In this document: in pieces, positions 7,417-14,105 of the stretch | Position numbering within the stretch: position 1 is the stretch's first letter | Layout of the letters: each line of letters opens with the position of its first letter | Assembly: GCA_028825055.1 (NCBI GenBank) | Contig: JAPKAW010000023.1 | Coordinates: forward strand, 1 to 15,572 | From: Flavobacteriales bacterium | GTDB lineage: Bacteria > Bacteroidota > Bacteroidia > Flavobacteriales_D > Sanyastnellaceae | Length of the DNA stretch: 15,572 nucleotides | Direction: 5' to 3' | Position numbers and translations under genes: made by a program | Notes under the pieces: generated by a model | The model's input: only the letters and a program-made list of their open reading frames with translations | Databases searched by the model: none | What the model was told of the DNA's origin: nothing

Positions 7417-8829
7417 ATGCGCAGATCAGATTTCCTCAAAGCAAGCAGTTTCCTCGGATTGGGCGGCCTACTCAGTTCCTTTTCCAAAGCACCGCGACAC
7501 CCTGAAGATTTTCCGGACTACATCGCCGAAAAAGTCAAGACGGCCGGGATTGACGGCAGTGCCTTTGACCTGAAGGCAGAAGCCCTCCCAAAAGTTCGGA
7601 TTGCTTTATTCGGATTGGGCAATCGCGGACAGAGCTTAATTGATATGTTGCAATGGCTCGTTCAACAGGGCCATGCGGAGATCACCGCGATCGCCGATGT
7701 CAATGGCACCAAGGTCAATAAGGCACTGGAACAAATCCGCAGTTTTCAATCAAGCGTTCCTCAAGTTTTCACAGGCGAAGAGCTAGCCTGGAAAGCGGCC
7801 ATGCGGACAGAAGTTGCAGACCTTGCTCTCATATGTACTCCTTGGGAATGGCACACCCCCATGGCACTCGAGGCCATGCGGAATGGTTTGCATGCGGCAT
7901 CTGAAGTCCCCATCGCGTATACTCCAGAAAACAGCATTGAGCTGATTCGAACTGCGGAAGAGACTCAACAGCATTGCATCATGCTGGAGAATTGCTGCTA
8001 CAACCGGGAAGAGCTGTGGATCCTGAAAATGATTGAAGAAGGAGTCTTTGGCACGTTGACCCATGCGGAATGCGCTTACATACATGACCTCCGACAATTG
8101 ATGATTGACCCTTCGTATTACGAAGACCGCTGGCGCTTGCGCCACCACCTCGAGCGCAATGGCAACCTCTACACCACACACGGACTTGGCCCCGTCTGCA
8201 TGTATTTTGACATTCTACGCGGCGACAATTTGACGCACTTGACTTCGATGAGTTCGCGGGAAGCGGCTTTGTCCGAAGCGCTAGCAGCCTCGGATGATAG
8301 GGAGTTGCGCAAGATGTCCAAGCAAGTTGTCTGTGGCGATGTCAACACCACATTGATCGGCACGGCTCAAGGGCGATCCATCATGCTGCAATTCGACGTG
8401 CACAGCGGACGACCTTATACGCGATTGGACAAGGTTATTGGATCGAAAGCGGCCCACTATGGTTACCCATCTCGTTTGTACATCGACCATGGCGCCTCTT
8501 GGGGCGGACACAACTGGTTGGAAGATGAGCAAAAAAGCGAATTCCGAGATCAGTACGAACACCCACTTTGGAGCCGCTTGCAGCGCCTTGCAGACGATCA
8601 CCAACAGGGCCACGGCGGTATGGATTTCATCATGATGTACCGATTAATTCGCTGCTTGAATCTTGGCGAATCACTCGATTTAAATGTGTACGATGGAGCT
8701 CTTTGGTCTATGGTTGGAGCCTTGTCCGAAGCCTCTGTAGCATCGGGATCCAAGCGCATGGACATTCCAGATTTGACCGCAGGGCGCTGGAAACAATCCG
8801 TTCCTCACCCTGTCGGTCGAGACATTTAA
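7417..8829 (+). CDS. Gfo/Idh/MocA family protein, GH109-like
   Basis: This 470-residue protein has an N-terminal Rossmann fold with FGLGNRG (65-71, NAD(P) binding) and IADVNG (92-97), and the (E)VP motif (EVPIAYT, 163-169) where ordinary Gfo/Idh enzymes have EKP. The later elements YTTHGLGPV (252-260), GGHNWLE (363-369) and GHGGMDF (398-404) are those of family GH109, where NAD+ serves hydrolysis of a sugar such as alpha-N-acetylgalactosamine; the actual substrate is not shown. The start MRRSDFLKASSFLGLGGLLS is a twin-arginine-like export signal, although the spacing is RRxxFLK rather than the standard RRxFLK. No sorting domain is present. It follows the deoxynucleoside kinase gene by 25 bp, but its function looks unrelated. 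Its TAA overlaps the stop of sucD on the other strand. Confidence 0.85.
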   Translation: MRRSDFLKASSFLGLGGLLSSFSKAPRHPEDFPDYIAEKVKTAGIDGSAFDLKAEALPKVRIALFGLGNRGQSLIDMLQWLVQQGHAEITAIADVNGTKVNKALEQIRSFQSSVPQVFTGEELAWKAAMRTEVADLALICTPWEWHTPMALEAMRNGLHAASEVPIAYTPENSIELIRTAEETQQHCIMLENCCYNREELWILKMIEEGVFGTLTHAECAYIHDLRQLMIDPSYYEDRWRLRHHLERNGNLYTTHGLGPVCMYFDILRGDNLTHLTSMSSREAALSEALAASDDRELRKMSKQVVCGDVNTTLIGTAQGRSIMLQFDVHSGRPYTRLDKVIGSKAAHYGYPSRLYIDHGASWGGHNWLEDEQKSEFRDQYEHPLWSRLQRLADDHQQGHGGMDFIMMYRLIRCLNLGESLDLNVYDGALWSMVGALSEASVASGSKRMDIPDLTAGRWKQSVPHPVGRDI

Positions 8830-9704
8830 GCCGTGACGCCCAAGACTTCAGCCATCTTCGCTCCAATGTGAGCGGGGCTGTCGACCACGTGCACACCGCA
8901 TTCGCGCAACACACGCTTCTTGGCTTCAGCAGATTCTTCCTCGCCACTGACAATGGCACCAGCATGGCCCATGGTACGCCCTTTGGGAGCAGTAACTCCT
9001 GCGATGAACCCAACGACAGGCTTTGTGCCGTGCTCCTGAATCCAACGTGCAGCTTTAATTTCTAAATCGCCTCCGATTTCACCGATCATGATGATGCCGT
9101 CGGTATCGTCATCGGCCATGAGCAGCTGCACGGCCTCCAGGGTGGTGGTACCAATGATGGGATCTCCTCCGATACCGATGGCTGTGGACTGTCCCATCCC
9201 TGCTTTGGTCACTTGGTCAACGGCTTCATACGTTAAAGTGCCTGACTTGGAAACAATACCAATCCGCCCCGGTGTGAAAATGAAACCAGGCATGATGCCC
9301 ACTTTGGCTTCTCCAGCCGTGATGATGCCTGGACAATTCGGACCGATTAAAGTGCAGTCTCGGCTATCCACATAGGTTTTCACACGGGTCATATCAGCAA
9401 CGGGAATTCCCTCAGTGATGGCGACAATCACACCAATACCGGCATCAGCCGCTTCCATAATCGCATCCGCTGCAAATGCTGGCGGAACAAAAATGATGCT
9501 GGTGTCGGCTCCGGTTGCCGTCACGGCTTCACTCACTGTATTGAATACCGGCTTGCCCAAATGTTCCTGACCTCCTTTGCCTGGAGTCACGCCTCCCACC
9601 ACTTGCGTGCCGTAGTCAATCATCTGTCCAGCATGGAAAGTTCCTTCACTGCCGGTAAATCCTTGGACAATGATTTTAGAGTCTTTGTTGACGAGTACGC
9701 TCAT
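8826..9704 (-). CDS. sucD: Succinyl-CoA ligase (ADP/GDP-forming) alpha subunit
   Basis: SucD pairs with SucB to interconvert succinyl-CoA and succinate with substrate-level phosphorylation in the TCA cycle. The 292-residue length is standard. Visible are the CoA-binding Rossmann region (VQGFTGSEGTFHA, 13-25; VGGVTPGKGG, 36-45), LIGPNCPGII (119-128), the SKSGTLTYE segment (152-160), GIGGDPIIG (177-185) and GHAGAIVSG (246-254), whose His247 is the phosphorylated histidine (His246 in E. coli). The start ATG at 9704 gives the normal N-terminus. No sucB gene is next to it, which is common in Bacteroidota. mnmE diverges from a gap of 51 bp. The stop at 8826 overlaps the end of the convergent GH109-like gene. 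Confidence 0.97.
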   Translation of the reverse strand: MSVLVNKDSKIIVQGFTGSEGTFHAGQMIDYGTQVVGGVTPGKGGQEHLGKPVFNTVSEAVTATGADTSIIFVPPAFAADAIMEAADAGIGVIVAITEGIPVADMTRVKTYVDSRDCTLIGPNCPGIITAGEAKVGIMPGFIFTPGRIGIVSKSGTLTYEAVDQVTKAGMGQSTAIGIGGDPIIGTTTLEAVQLLMADDDTDGIIMIGEIGGDLEIKAARWIQEHGTKPVVGFIAGVTAPKGRTMGHAGAIVSGEEESAEAKKRVLRECGVHVVDSPAHIGAKMAEVLGVTA

Positions 9705-9755
9705 GATTCAGTGGATGTAGTTGTTCGCGCCGCGAATTTAGGCGAATTTCGCACC

Positions 9756-11129
9756 ATGAACCGAGGAATTGCCGCAGCTTTTGATGGGAAAACCATTTGT
9801 GCCTTGTCTACACCCTTGGGAATGGGCGGAATAGCCGTAATTAGGGTGTCTGGTCCAGACGCATTTGACTTGGCCAATCAGGTCTTTTCGAAGGACCTCG
9901 CTGCTTTGGAATCGCACCGCGCCGTATTTGGTATTCTTCGGAACGCCGCAGGTGAGACCGTCGACGAGTGCTTGGCGACCGTATTCCGAGCGCCCGGAAC
10001 CTACACGGGCGAAAACACAGTGGAGTTTGGGGTACACGGCTCCACCTTCATTCAAACGGAAGCCGTCCGGGCTTTGATGGATGCGGGGTGTCGCCATGCT
10101 GGGCCGGGCGAATTCACAGCTCGCGCTTTCCTCAATGGCAAGATGGACCTGACCCAAGCAGAGGCCGTTGGCGATTTGATCGCTGCGGAACATGCTGGTG
10201 CTCACCGGCTGGCCATGGAACAACTCAAAGGAACGTTCGCCAAAGAAATCACCGCCTTGCGCACCGAGCTGATCGGGTTTGCGGGATTGCTTGAATTGGA
10301 ATTGGACTTTGCCGAAGAAGACGTCGAGTTTGCAGACCGTGCTCGCTTTGATCAGTTGCTGGAAACCTTGATTGCACGCATCGCGAATTTGGCCGATTCA
10401 TTCCGCAAGGGGAATGCCATTCGAGACGGTATTCCTGTCGCGATATTGGGCGCACCGAACCGAGGTAAATCCACCTTACTCAATGCGTTACTCGGTGACG
10501 ACCGGGCGATCGTCAGCCCCATCCCCGGTACCACACGTGACACCATTGAAGACACGTGTGTATTGGGATCATCCAAGTTTCGCTTTACGGATACCGCGGG
10601 GATTCGAGCGACCGATGACGCAATCGAATCCGAAGGAATTCGCAGGGCGTGGCAAACGGCGAAACGTGCTTCCTTGGTTTTGTATGTGCTCGATGCGAGT
10701 CAAGACACGGTGGCCGAAGCCAACGCAGCCTTGAGTGCTTTGGAAATCGGACCCGAAACGGACGTGATCGCGTTGTGGAACAAGACCGATTTGGCAGATG
10801 CGCCTAAATTGTCCGGTTGGGAGAGCCTTTCTATTGCTGCCGCCGAAGGGAAGGGCATCGAGGAATTGAAAATCCGATTGGAAGCGCTGGGGCTTACAGA
10901 CGATTCAGAATCGTCGATCATGGTCACCAACCTTCGGCACTACGAAGCCCTCATGGAATCCAATGCATCCTTGGTTACCACACGATCCGGACTGTCCAAC
11001 GGAATACCCGGTGACCTCGTTGCTAGCGATGTCCGGCAGGCGCTACACCACCTCGGCACCATTACAGGAGAAATTGACCCAGAGGACATCCTCGATCACA
11101 TCTTCGCGAACTTCTGCATCGGAAAGTAA
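9756..11129 (+). CDS. mnmE: tRNA uridine-5-carboxymethylaminomethyl(34) synthesis GTPase MnmE
   Basis: With MnmG, MnmE installs the 5-carboxymethylaminomethyl group on U34 of certain tRNAs. From ATG 9756 the protein has 457 residues, the normal length. The N-terminal formyl-folate-binding domain opens with DGKTICALSTPLGMGGIAVIR (shown in part: 10-20 and onward) and has PGEFTARAFLNGKMDL (117-132). The inserted GTPase domain has G1 GAPNRGKST (232-240), G2 TTRDT (259-263), G3 DTAG (279-282) and G4 NKTD (342-345). The C-terminus is FCIGK, carrying the conserved Cys454 essential for modification. The frame is open upstream to 9561 but that part lies over sucD and has no family match, so 9756 is chosen. 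sucD diverges 51 bp away; the LamG/FISUMP gene converges downstream. Confidence 0.97.
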   Translation: MNRGIAAAFDGKTICALSTPLGMGGIAVIRVSGPDAFDLANQVFSKDLAALESHRAVFGILRNAAGETVDECLATVFRAPGTYTGENTVEFGVHGSTFIQTEAVRALMDAGCRHAGPGEFTARAFLNGKMDLTQAEAVGDLIAAEHAGAHRLAMEQLKGTFAKEITALRTELIGFAGLLELELDFAEEDVEFADRARFDQLLETLIARIANLADSFRKGNAIRDGIPVAILGAPNRGKSTLLNALLGDDRAIVSPIPGTTRDTIEDTCVLGSSKFRFTDTAGIRATDDAIESEGIRRAWQTAKRASLVLYVLDASQDTVAEANAALSALEIGPETDVIALWNKTDLADAPKLSGWESLSIAAAEGKGIEELKIRLEALGLTDDSESSIMVTNLRHYEALMESNASLVTTRSGLSNGIPGDLVASDVRQALHHLGTITGEIDPEDILDHIFANFCIGK

Positions 11130-11162
11130 CCGACACAAACCAAACAGATAACAACTGAAGCT

Positions 11163-11186
11163 AAAGCCTATATATCATTGGGCTTT
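11163..11186. terminator. Possible bidirectional terminator hairpin
   Basis: AAAGCC (11163-11168), a 12-nt loop and GGCTTT (11181-11186), flanked by CTG and CAG that can extend the stem across a bulge. It lies in the 68-bp gap between the convergent mnmE and LamG/FISUMP genes. There is no clear U-tract on either side, so termination is inferred mainly from position. Confidence 0.45.
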
Positions 11187-11197
11187 CAGGGGGGTAT

Positions 11198-12892
11198 TCA
11201 TTCTTCGGTGTCTTTTATGCAGCGAGCGGAGAGGCCGTAACGTTTGTCATTGTTGTTGCGGAAGACCTCAGTGGTCCAAAAATAGAGTCCGCGAAACCAC
11301 CCGTAGGTCTCATTCGGCGAAGCGGACCAGAAATAACCGCTGCTGCCTTCAAACATGCAGTCACCATTGAGGTTCCGGTAGCCACCAGCCAAACCTGAAA
11401 AACCGCTCGTATTCGTGCCGTTCCAAGAGGGCGAATCCGTTGGAGATGATTTCATCTCAGTCCCTTGGTCAGTGCCGCGATAGCCCTCCGAATTCGCATC
11501 CGATTCACTCATGTACAATTCTATCTCCAGCGTCATGTAATCTTCGTCCGTTGGCGAGTGCCAACCAATCGGACACAGGCCGCGTGTATCATCAACCGCG
11601 TACCAATTGTACAAGCGACCATAGTCAGCGAGCATTGCGGGGTCGTAGTCCGGACCAAAGACTCCTATGTAAACCGCCTGCGCACCTTCGCTAGTTGTAA
11701 TCCATTCAGCATTCGCCAAGTCTCCTGGAATCGCATCGCCGTTGGCGTAATACTCGTTGCGAAGGTTTTCCGCAAACCAACATTGCTCCCCAATCTGCAC
11801 CGTGGCGTAATCGTAGCCGTGATAGTTCATCGGATCGCCGCAAGTGAATTCGGAAGTTTCGGGCTCTTCAGAAACACAACCCGTCCCAAACACCGATAAC
11901 AACTGCATCAGGTCCTCAACTCCTATCACGCCGTCGCCATCGAGGTCTTCAGGACAGAATGAGTCTGTTGGAATACATCCACCTAAATCAGCATCCCAAG
12001 TCGTTCCTTCAAGGCAACATCCAGGCCCAGGACAACACGAATAAACGCACTCCTCGCCTTCGCATTCGGCTAGTGTATTGTAGTTACAGGCCTCGGCTTC
12101 CATACAGCCTGAAGGAATGCAGCTGCCGTCGTCTGAGGTGGCTTCTGAGTCGAAATTGCATGCGGTTTCGTCGGTGCAGCCAGATATAGGAATCTCTACA
12201 GTATACAAAGCTTCAATTTCAGCTTCAGTTAGAGCTCTATCCCAGAACCCTACTTCATCGATGAGTCCAGTTGTATATTGATTATCTGCTCCACCTCCTA
12301 TGTAGAATGCATTTGAGCCTAAATAGCAACCCCCTCCCCAATTTGCAGAATTCATGTTTACAAACAGCTCACCATCCACATAAAAACTCGCTGTTTCGAC
12401 ACCAGACACGATGACCAAATGATGCCACTCATCATTAATGTCTAATGAAGAATAAGGGTTATAAAAGCAGTTAGAATGAAGATCTATATTGGTGCCTGAA
12501 TGATTATAGGCATAAGCAAACGTATGTTGACCATAATTCCCCAATTGAAAAAACAAATCATAGGGTTGACCACCAGCATCACCCTGAGAGAGAAGCCAAA
12601 TCGACAATGTGATTTCACTTGGGTTATTTAATCCAACCAATGACCCATTGACATATGAGGAAACGCCATTAAATGATCCTGCACTATTAACAGTGCCAAA
12701 GCGATCTGTGACAAAAGAAACGCCATTGTTTTGACCATTGTTACCATTTCCACTCTCATCATTCGCATTTCCATTAAAAGGATACCACGCCACCAACCCG
12801 TCGGAAGGCACGTAATCTGGAAGATTTTGGGAATTTGCGGATAGGCACACAGCGCACAGGGCCATGCACAAAATCAAGAGTTTCGCTTGCAT
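11198..12892 (-). CDS. Secreted LamG-domain protein with C-terminal FISUMP domain
   Basis: From ATG 12892 the protein has 564 residues; the frame is open to a TTG at 12901, but 12892 fits the signal peptide (MQAKLLILCMALCAVCLSAN, cut near NSQ). Domains in order: a LamG/concanavalin A-like domain (about 33-235; LVAWYPFNGNANDESGNGN, DEWHHLVIV, LIDEVGFWDRALTEAEI) that may bind glycans or simply shape a module; a cysteine-rich linker with one GCTDETACNFDSEATSDDGS repeat and a degenerate second (238-312); a dockerin/EF-hand-like DLDGDGVIGVEDLMQL (316-331, likely Ca2+); and a FISUMP domain (about 350-560; GEQCWFAENLR, YGRLYNWYAV, CPIGWHSPTD, LSARCIKD). FISUMP is a surface-protein domain of unknown role. 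No T9SS sorting domain follows it. The LamG-coding half looks more AT-rich than the rest, suggesting domain shuffling. A broken sigma gene lies upstream on the same strand. Confidence 0.85.
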   Translation of the reverse strand: MQAKLLILCMALCAVCLSANSQNLPDYVPSDGLVAWYPFNGNANDESGNGNNGQNNGVSFVTDRFGTVNSAGSFNGVSSYVNGSLVGLNNPSEITLSIWLLSQGDAGGQPYDLFFQLGNYGQHTFAYAYNHSGTNIDLHSNCFYNPYSSLDINDEWHHLVIVSGVETASFYVDGELFVNMNSANWGGGCYLGSNAFYIGGGADNQYTTGLIDEVGFWDRALTEAEIEALYTVEIPISGCTDETACNFDSEATSDDGSCIPSGCMEAEACNYNTLAECEGEECVYSCCPGPGCCLEGTTWDADLGGCIPTDSFCPEDLDGDGVIGVEDLMQLLSVFGTGCVSEEPETSEFTCGDPMNYHGYDYATVQIGEQCWFAENLRNEYYANGDAIPGDLANAEWITTSEGAQAVYIGVFGPDYDPAMLADYGRLYNWYAVDDTRGLCPIGWHSPTDEDYMTLEIELYMSESDANSEGYRGTDQGTEMKSSPTDSPSWNGTNTSGFSGLAGGYRNLNGDCMFEGSSGYFWSASPNETYGWFRGLYFWTTEVFRNNNDKRYGLSARCIKDTEE

Positions 12893-12912
12893 CACAGTCA
12901 ATTTGGTTATAG

Positions 12913-12946
12913 CTAATATAAACCATTATCAACCAATGAACTACAA
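12913..12946 (-). promoter_or_regulatory. Candidate promoter of the LamG/FISUMP gene
   Basis: On the minus strand TTG (12946-12944), a 23-nt spacer and TATATTAG (12920-12913), one mismatch from TAnnTTTG. The spacer is at the upper limit. Transcription would begin near 12907, about 15 nt before the ATG at 12892. Confidence 0.3.
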
Positions 12947-12962
12947 TGGGCATTACAGGCGC

Positions 12963-13008
12963 AACCAAACCGCACCCCTGTTCCTTAGGGAAATAGTTTG
13001 GTTTGGTT
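12963..13008. repeat. 9-bp perfect inverted repeat with nested stem
   Basis: AACCAAACC (12963-12971) and GGTTTGGTT (13000-13008) are exact reverse complements separated by 28 nt. Inside the loop CCCT (12976-12979) can pair with AGGG (12987-12990). It lies between the end of the broken sigma gene and the LamG/FISUMP start, so it could terminate sigma transcription or act as an operator; a U-rich tract is not evident. Confidence 0.5.
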
Positions 13009-13036
13009 ATTCAACTATGAACTGAGCAAACACCGC

Positions 13037-13455
13037 TTAGAAGGCTTGATTGTACCTCATAGGTATAAACCTTTGATAATCAGCGCCAATCTCGCTGTAG
13101 CTTAAGCCTTCGTAGTCTCGCATCAGCAGGACGGAACGCTGGATGGCACTGAGCTTTTCGAGTGCGTCGTGCAGGTGCTGTTGCACATCATGGGCGGGTT
13201 CAGAACCGGAGACGGCATGACCTTCTTCCACCTCGGCAACCGGCTTACGCCGCCTGATCAGATCAGATCAATGCACCGGTTGTGTACCGAGGTGAACAGG
13301 TAGCTTTTTTCCTTGCCCGGGGTGACGTTGTGTCGCTTGAGCCAAAACCGTTCGAAAACGTCCTGCACGGCGTCTTCGCCCAACATGGAGACCGAAAAGC
13401 GGAAGAGTCCGTCGGCGAAGTCGTCTACACATTGATTGAACGAAGCACTCGTCAT
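13037..13455 (-). pseudogene. Frameshifted ECF RNA polymerase sigma factor
   Basis: Two pieces of one Bacteroidota ECF sigma factor lie in different frames. The first (13455-13258) reads FNQCVDDFADGLFRF, DAVQDVFERFWLKR, KSYLFTSVHNRCIDLI and then stops: this is region 2. The second continues RRRKPVAEVEEGHA and ends with ALEKLSAIQRSVLLMRDYEG and LSYSEIG, the start of region 4. Deleting one 5-bp unit of a (GATCA)3 repeat at 13256-13270 joins them as IDLI-RRRK, an open frame of 137 residues. Even then it is short for the family (roughly 170). Region 2 seems to lack about five residues between MLGE and DAVQD, and after SEIGA the second half of region 4 is replaced by DYQRFIPMRYNQAF. The remaining protein would probably not bind -35 DNA. 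No anti-sigma gene is adjacent. Confidence 0.75.
13256..13270. repeat. (GATCA)3 tandem repeat at the frameshift point
   Basis: Three exact, adjacent copies of the 5-mer, read as TGATC units on the coding strand. Two copies give the expected IDLIRRRK junction of the sigma factor; three copies put a TGA stop there. The unit length is not a multiple of three, so each gain or loss changes the frame. It is either a fixed slippage mutation or an on/off switch. Confidence 0.85.
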
Positions 13456-13464
13456 TGGTTTAAA

Positions 13465-13490
13465 GACGCGGGAAGGGGCGTTTTGTTACA
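13465..13490 (-). promoter_or_regulatory. ECF-type promoter of the broken sigma gene
   Basis: On the minus strand TGTAAC (13490-13485), exactly 16 nt, then CGTC (13468-13465), followed by TTTAAACCA and the ATG at 13455. This is the common -35 (GxAAC-like) and -10 (CGTC) pattern of ECF-dependent promoters, which often drive the sigma gene itself. The start point would fall almost on the ATG, implying a leaderless or nearly leaderless mRNA. The rest of the gap up to 13738 shows no other recognisable gene; a short CTCG-AAAA-CGAG palindrome is at 13568-13579. Confidence 0.5.
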
Positions 13491-13738
13491 GAACGGTAAA
13501 AACACGGCTGAAATTGAAGCCGAAGTGGATAACAGCAGCAAGAAAAAACAAAAATACATCTCCAAATCTCGAAAACGAGGTAGCATTTTGATAGCCCATT
13601 GTTCAAATCTCCAGGTTCCTGATCTTCTAGGAAAAATTGCACAGATGACTTCTAACGAGATGCAAATGAAACTCGACGTGAATGGAATGTAGAATGCGGC
13701 GGAAATGCCTGACCTTCGTCATTCAACGAACTTGCGCC

Positions 13739-14086
13739 ATGGACAACATCCCGCCTTGCCCTCAATGCCAATGCATTTATGCATACTCCAACGGCATGTT
13801 ATTGAATTGTCCAGAATGTTTTCATGAGTGGAGCCTTGAAGCCGCTCCGGAATCACAAGAAACCGATGATTCGGATCAGGTCTTGGACTCCAATGGCAAC
13901 CCGCTTCAAAACGGAGACTCCGTTATTGTCATCAAGAACTTGCCCGTCAAGGGAGCGCCGAAGCCGGTCAAAGCCGGTACCAAGGTGAAGAACATTCGCT
14001 TGGTCGATGGCGAGCATGACATCGCGTGCAAGATTGATGGGTTTGGTGCCATGGGGCTCAAGTCGGAGTTTGTCCGGAAGGCCTGA
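13739..14086 (+). CDS. PhnA/YjdM family zinc-ribbon protein
   Basis: From ATG 13739 the protein has 115 residues, the usual size of the PhnA/YjdM family. An N-terminal zinc ribbon uses two CxxC pairs, CPQC (7-10) and CPEC (25-28), with Cys12 nearby, and reads like the family's typical start (CPQC...Y.......NCPEC.HEW). The C-terminal SH3-like part has DSNGNPLQNGDSVIVIKNLPVKG (shown in part), KAGTKVKNIRLVDG, DIACKIDGFGAMGLKSEFVRK. The family was linked to alkylphosphonate use because of the phn locus name, but YjdM is outside the main phn operon and has no established phosphonate function; no phosphonate genes are near. The frame is open upstream to 13682, but the Met at 13739 matches the family start. 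It converges on the amylase gene with a 19-bp gap. Confidence 0.88.
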   Translation: MDNIPPCPQCQCIYAYSNGMLLNCPECFHEWSLEAAPESQETDDSDQVLDSNGNPLQNGDSVIVIKNLPVKGAPKPVKAGTKVKNIRLVDGEHDIACKIDGFGAMGLKSEFVRKA

Positions 14087-14105
14087 GGCGACAAGCCAAA
14101 ACAAC

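Noticed and set aside
9561..9755. N-terminal extension of mnmE of 65 codons
   Set aside because: It overlaps the start of sucD, has no family match, and ATG 9756 gives the normal MnmE length.
12070..12095. TGTAAC on the minus strand inside the LamG/FISUMP gene
   Set aside because: No CGTC follows after about 16 nt and it encodes the CNYNT part of the cysteine-rich linker.
13568..13579. CTCG-AAAA-CGAG palindrome as a terminator
   Set aside because: The stem is only 4 bp and no U-tract follows.
13282..13692. 136-codon plus-strand open frame across the sigma remnant and its promoter
   Set aside because: Its left half is the antisense of the sigma factor sequence and the rest has no domain; the sigma signal on the minus strand explains the region better.
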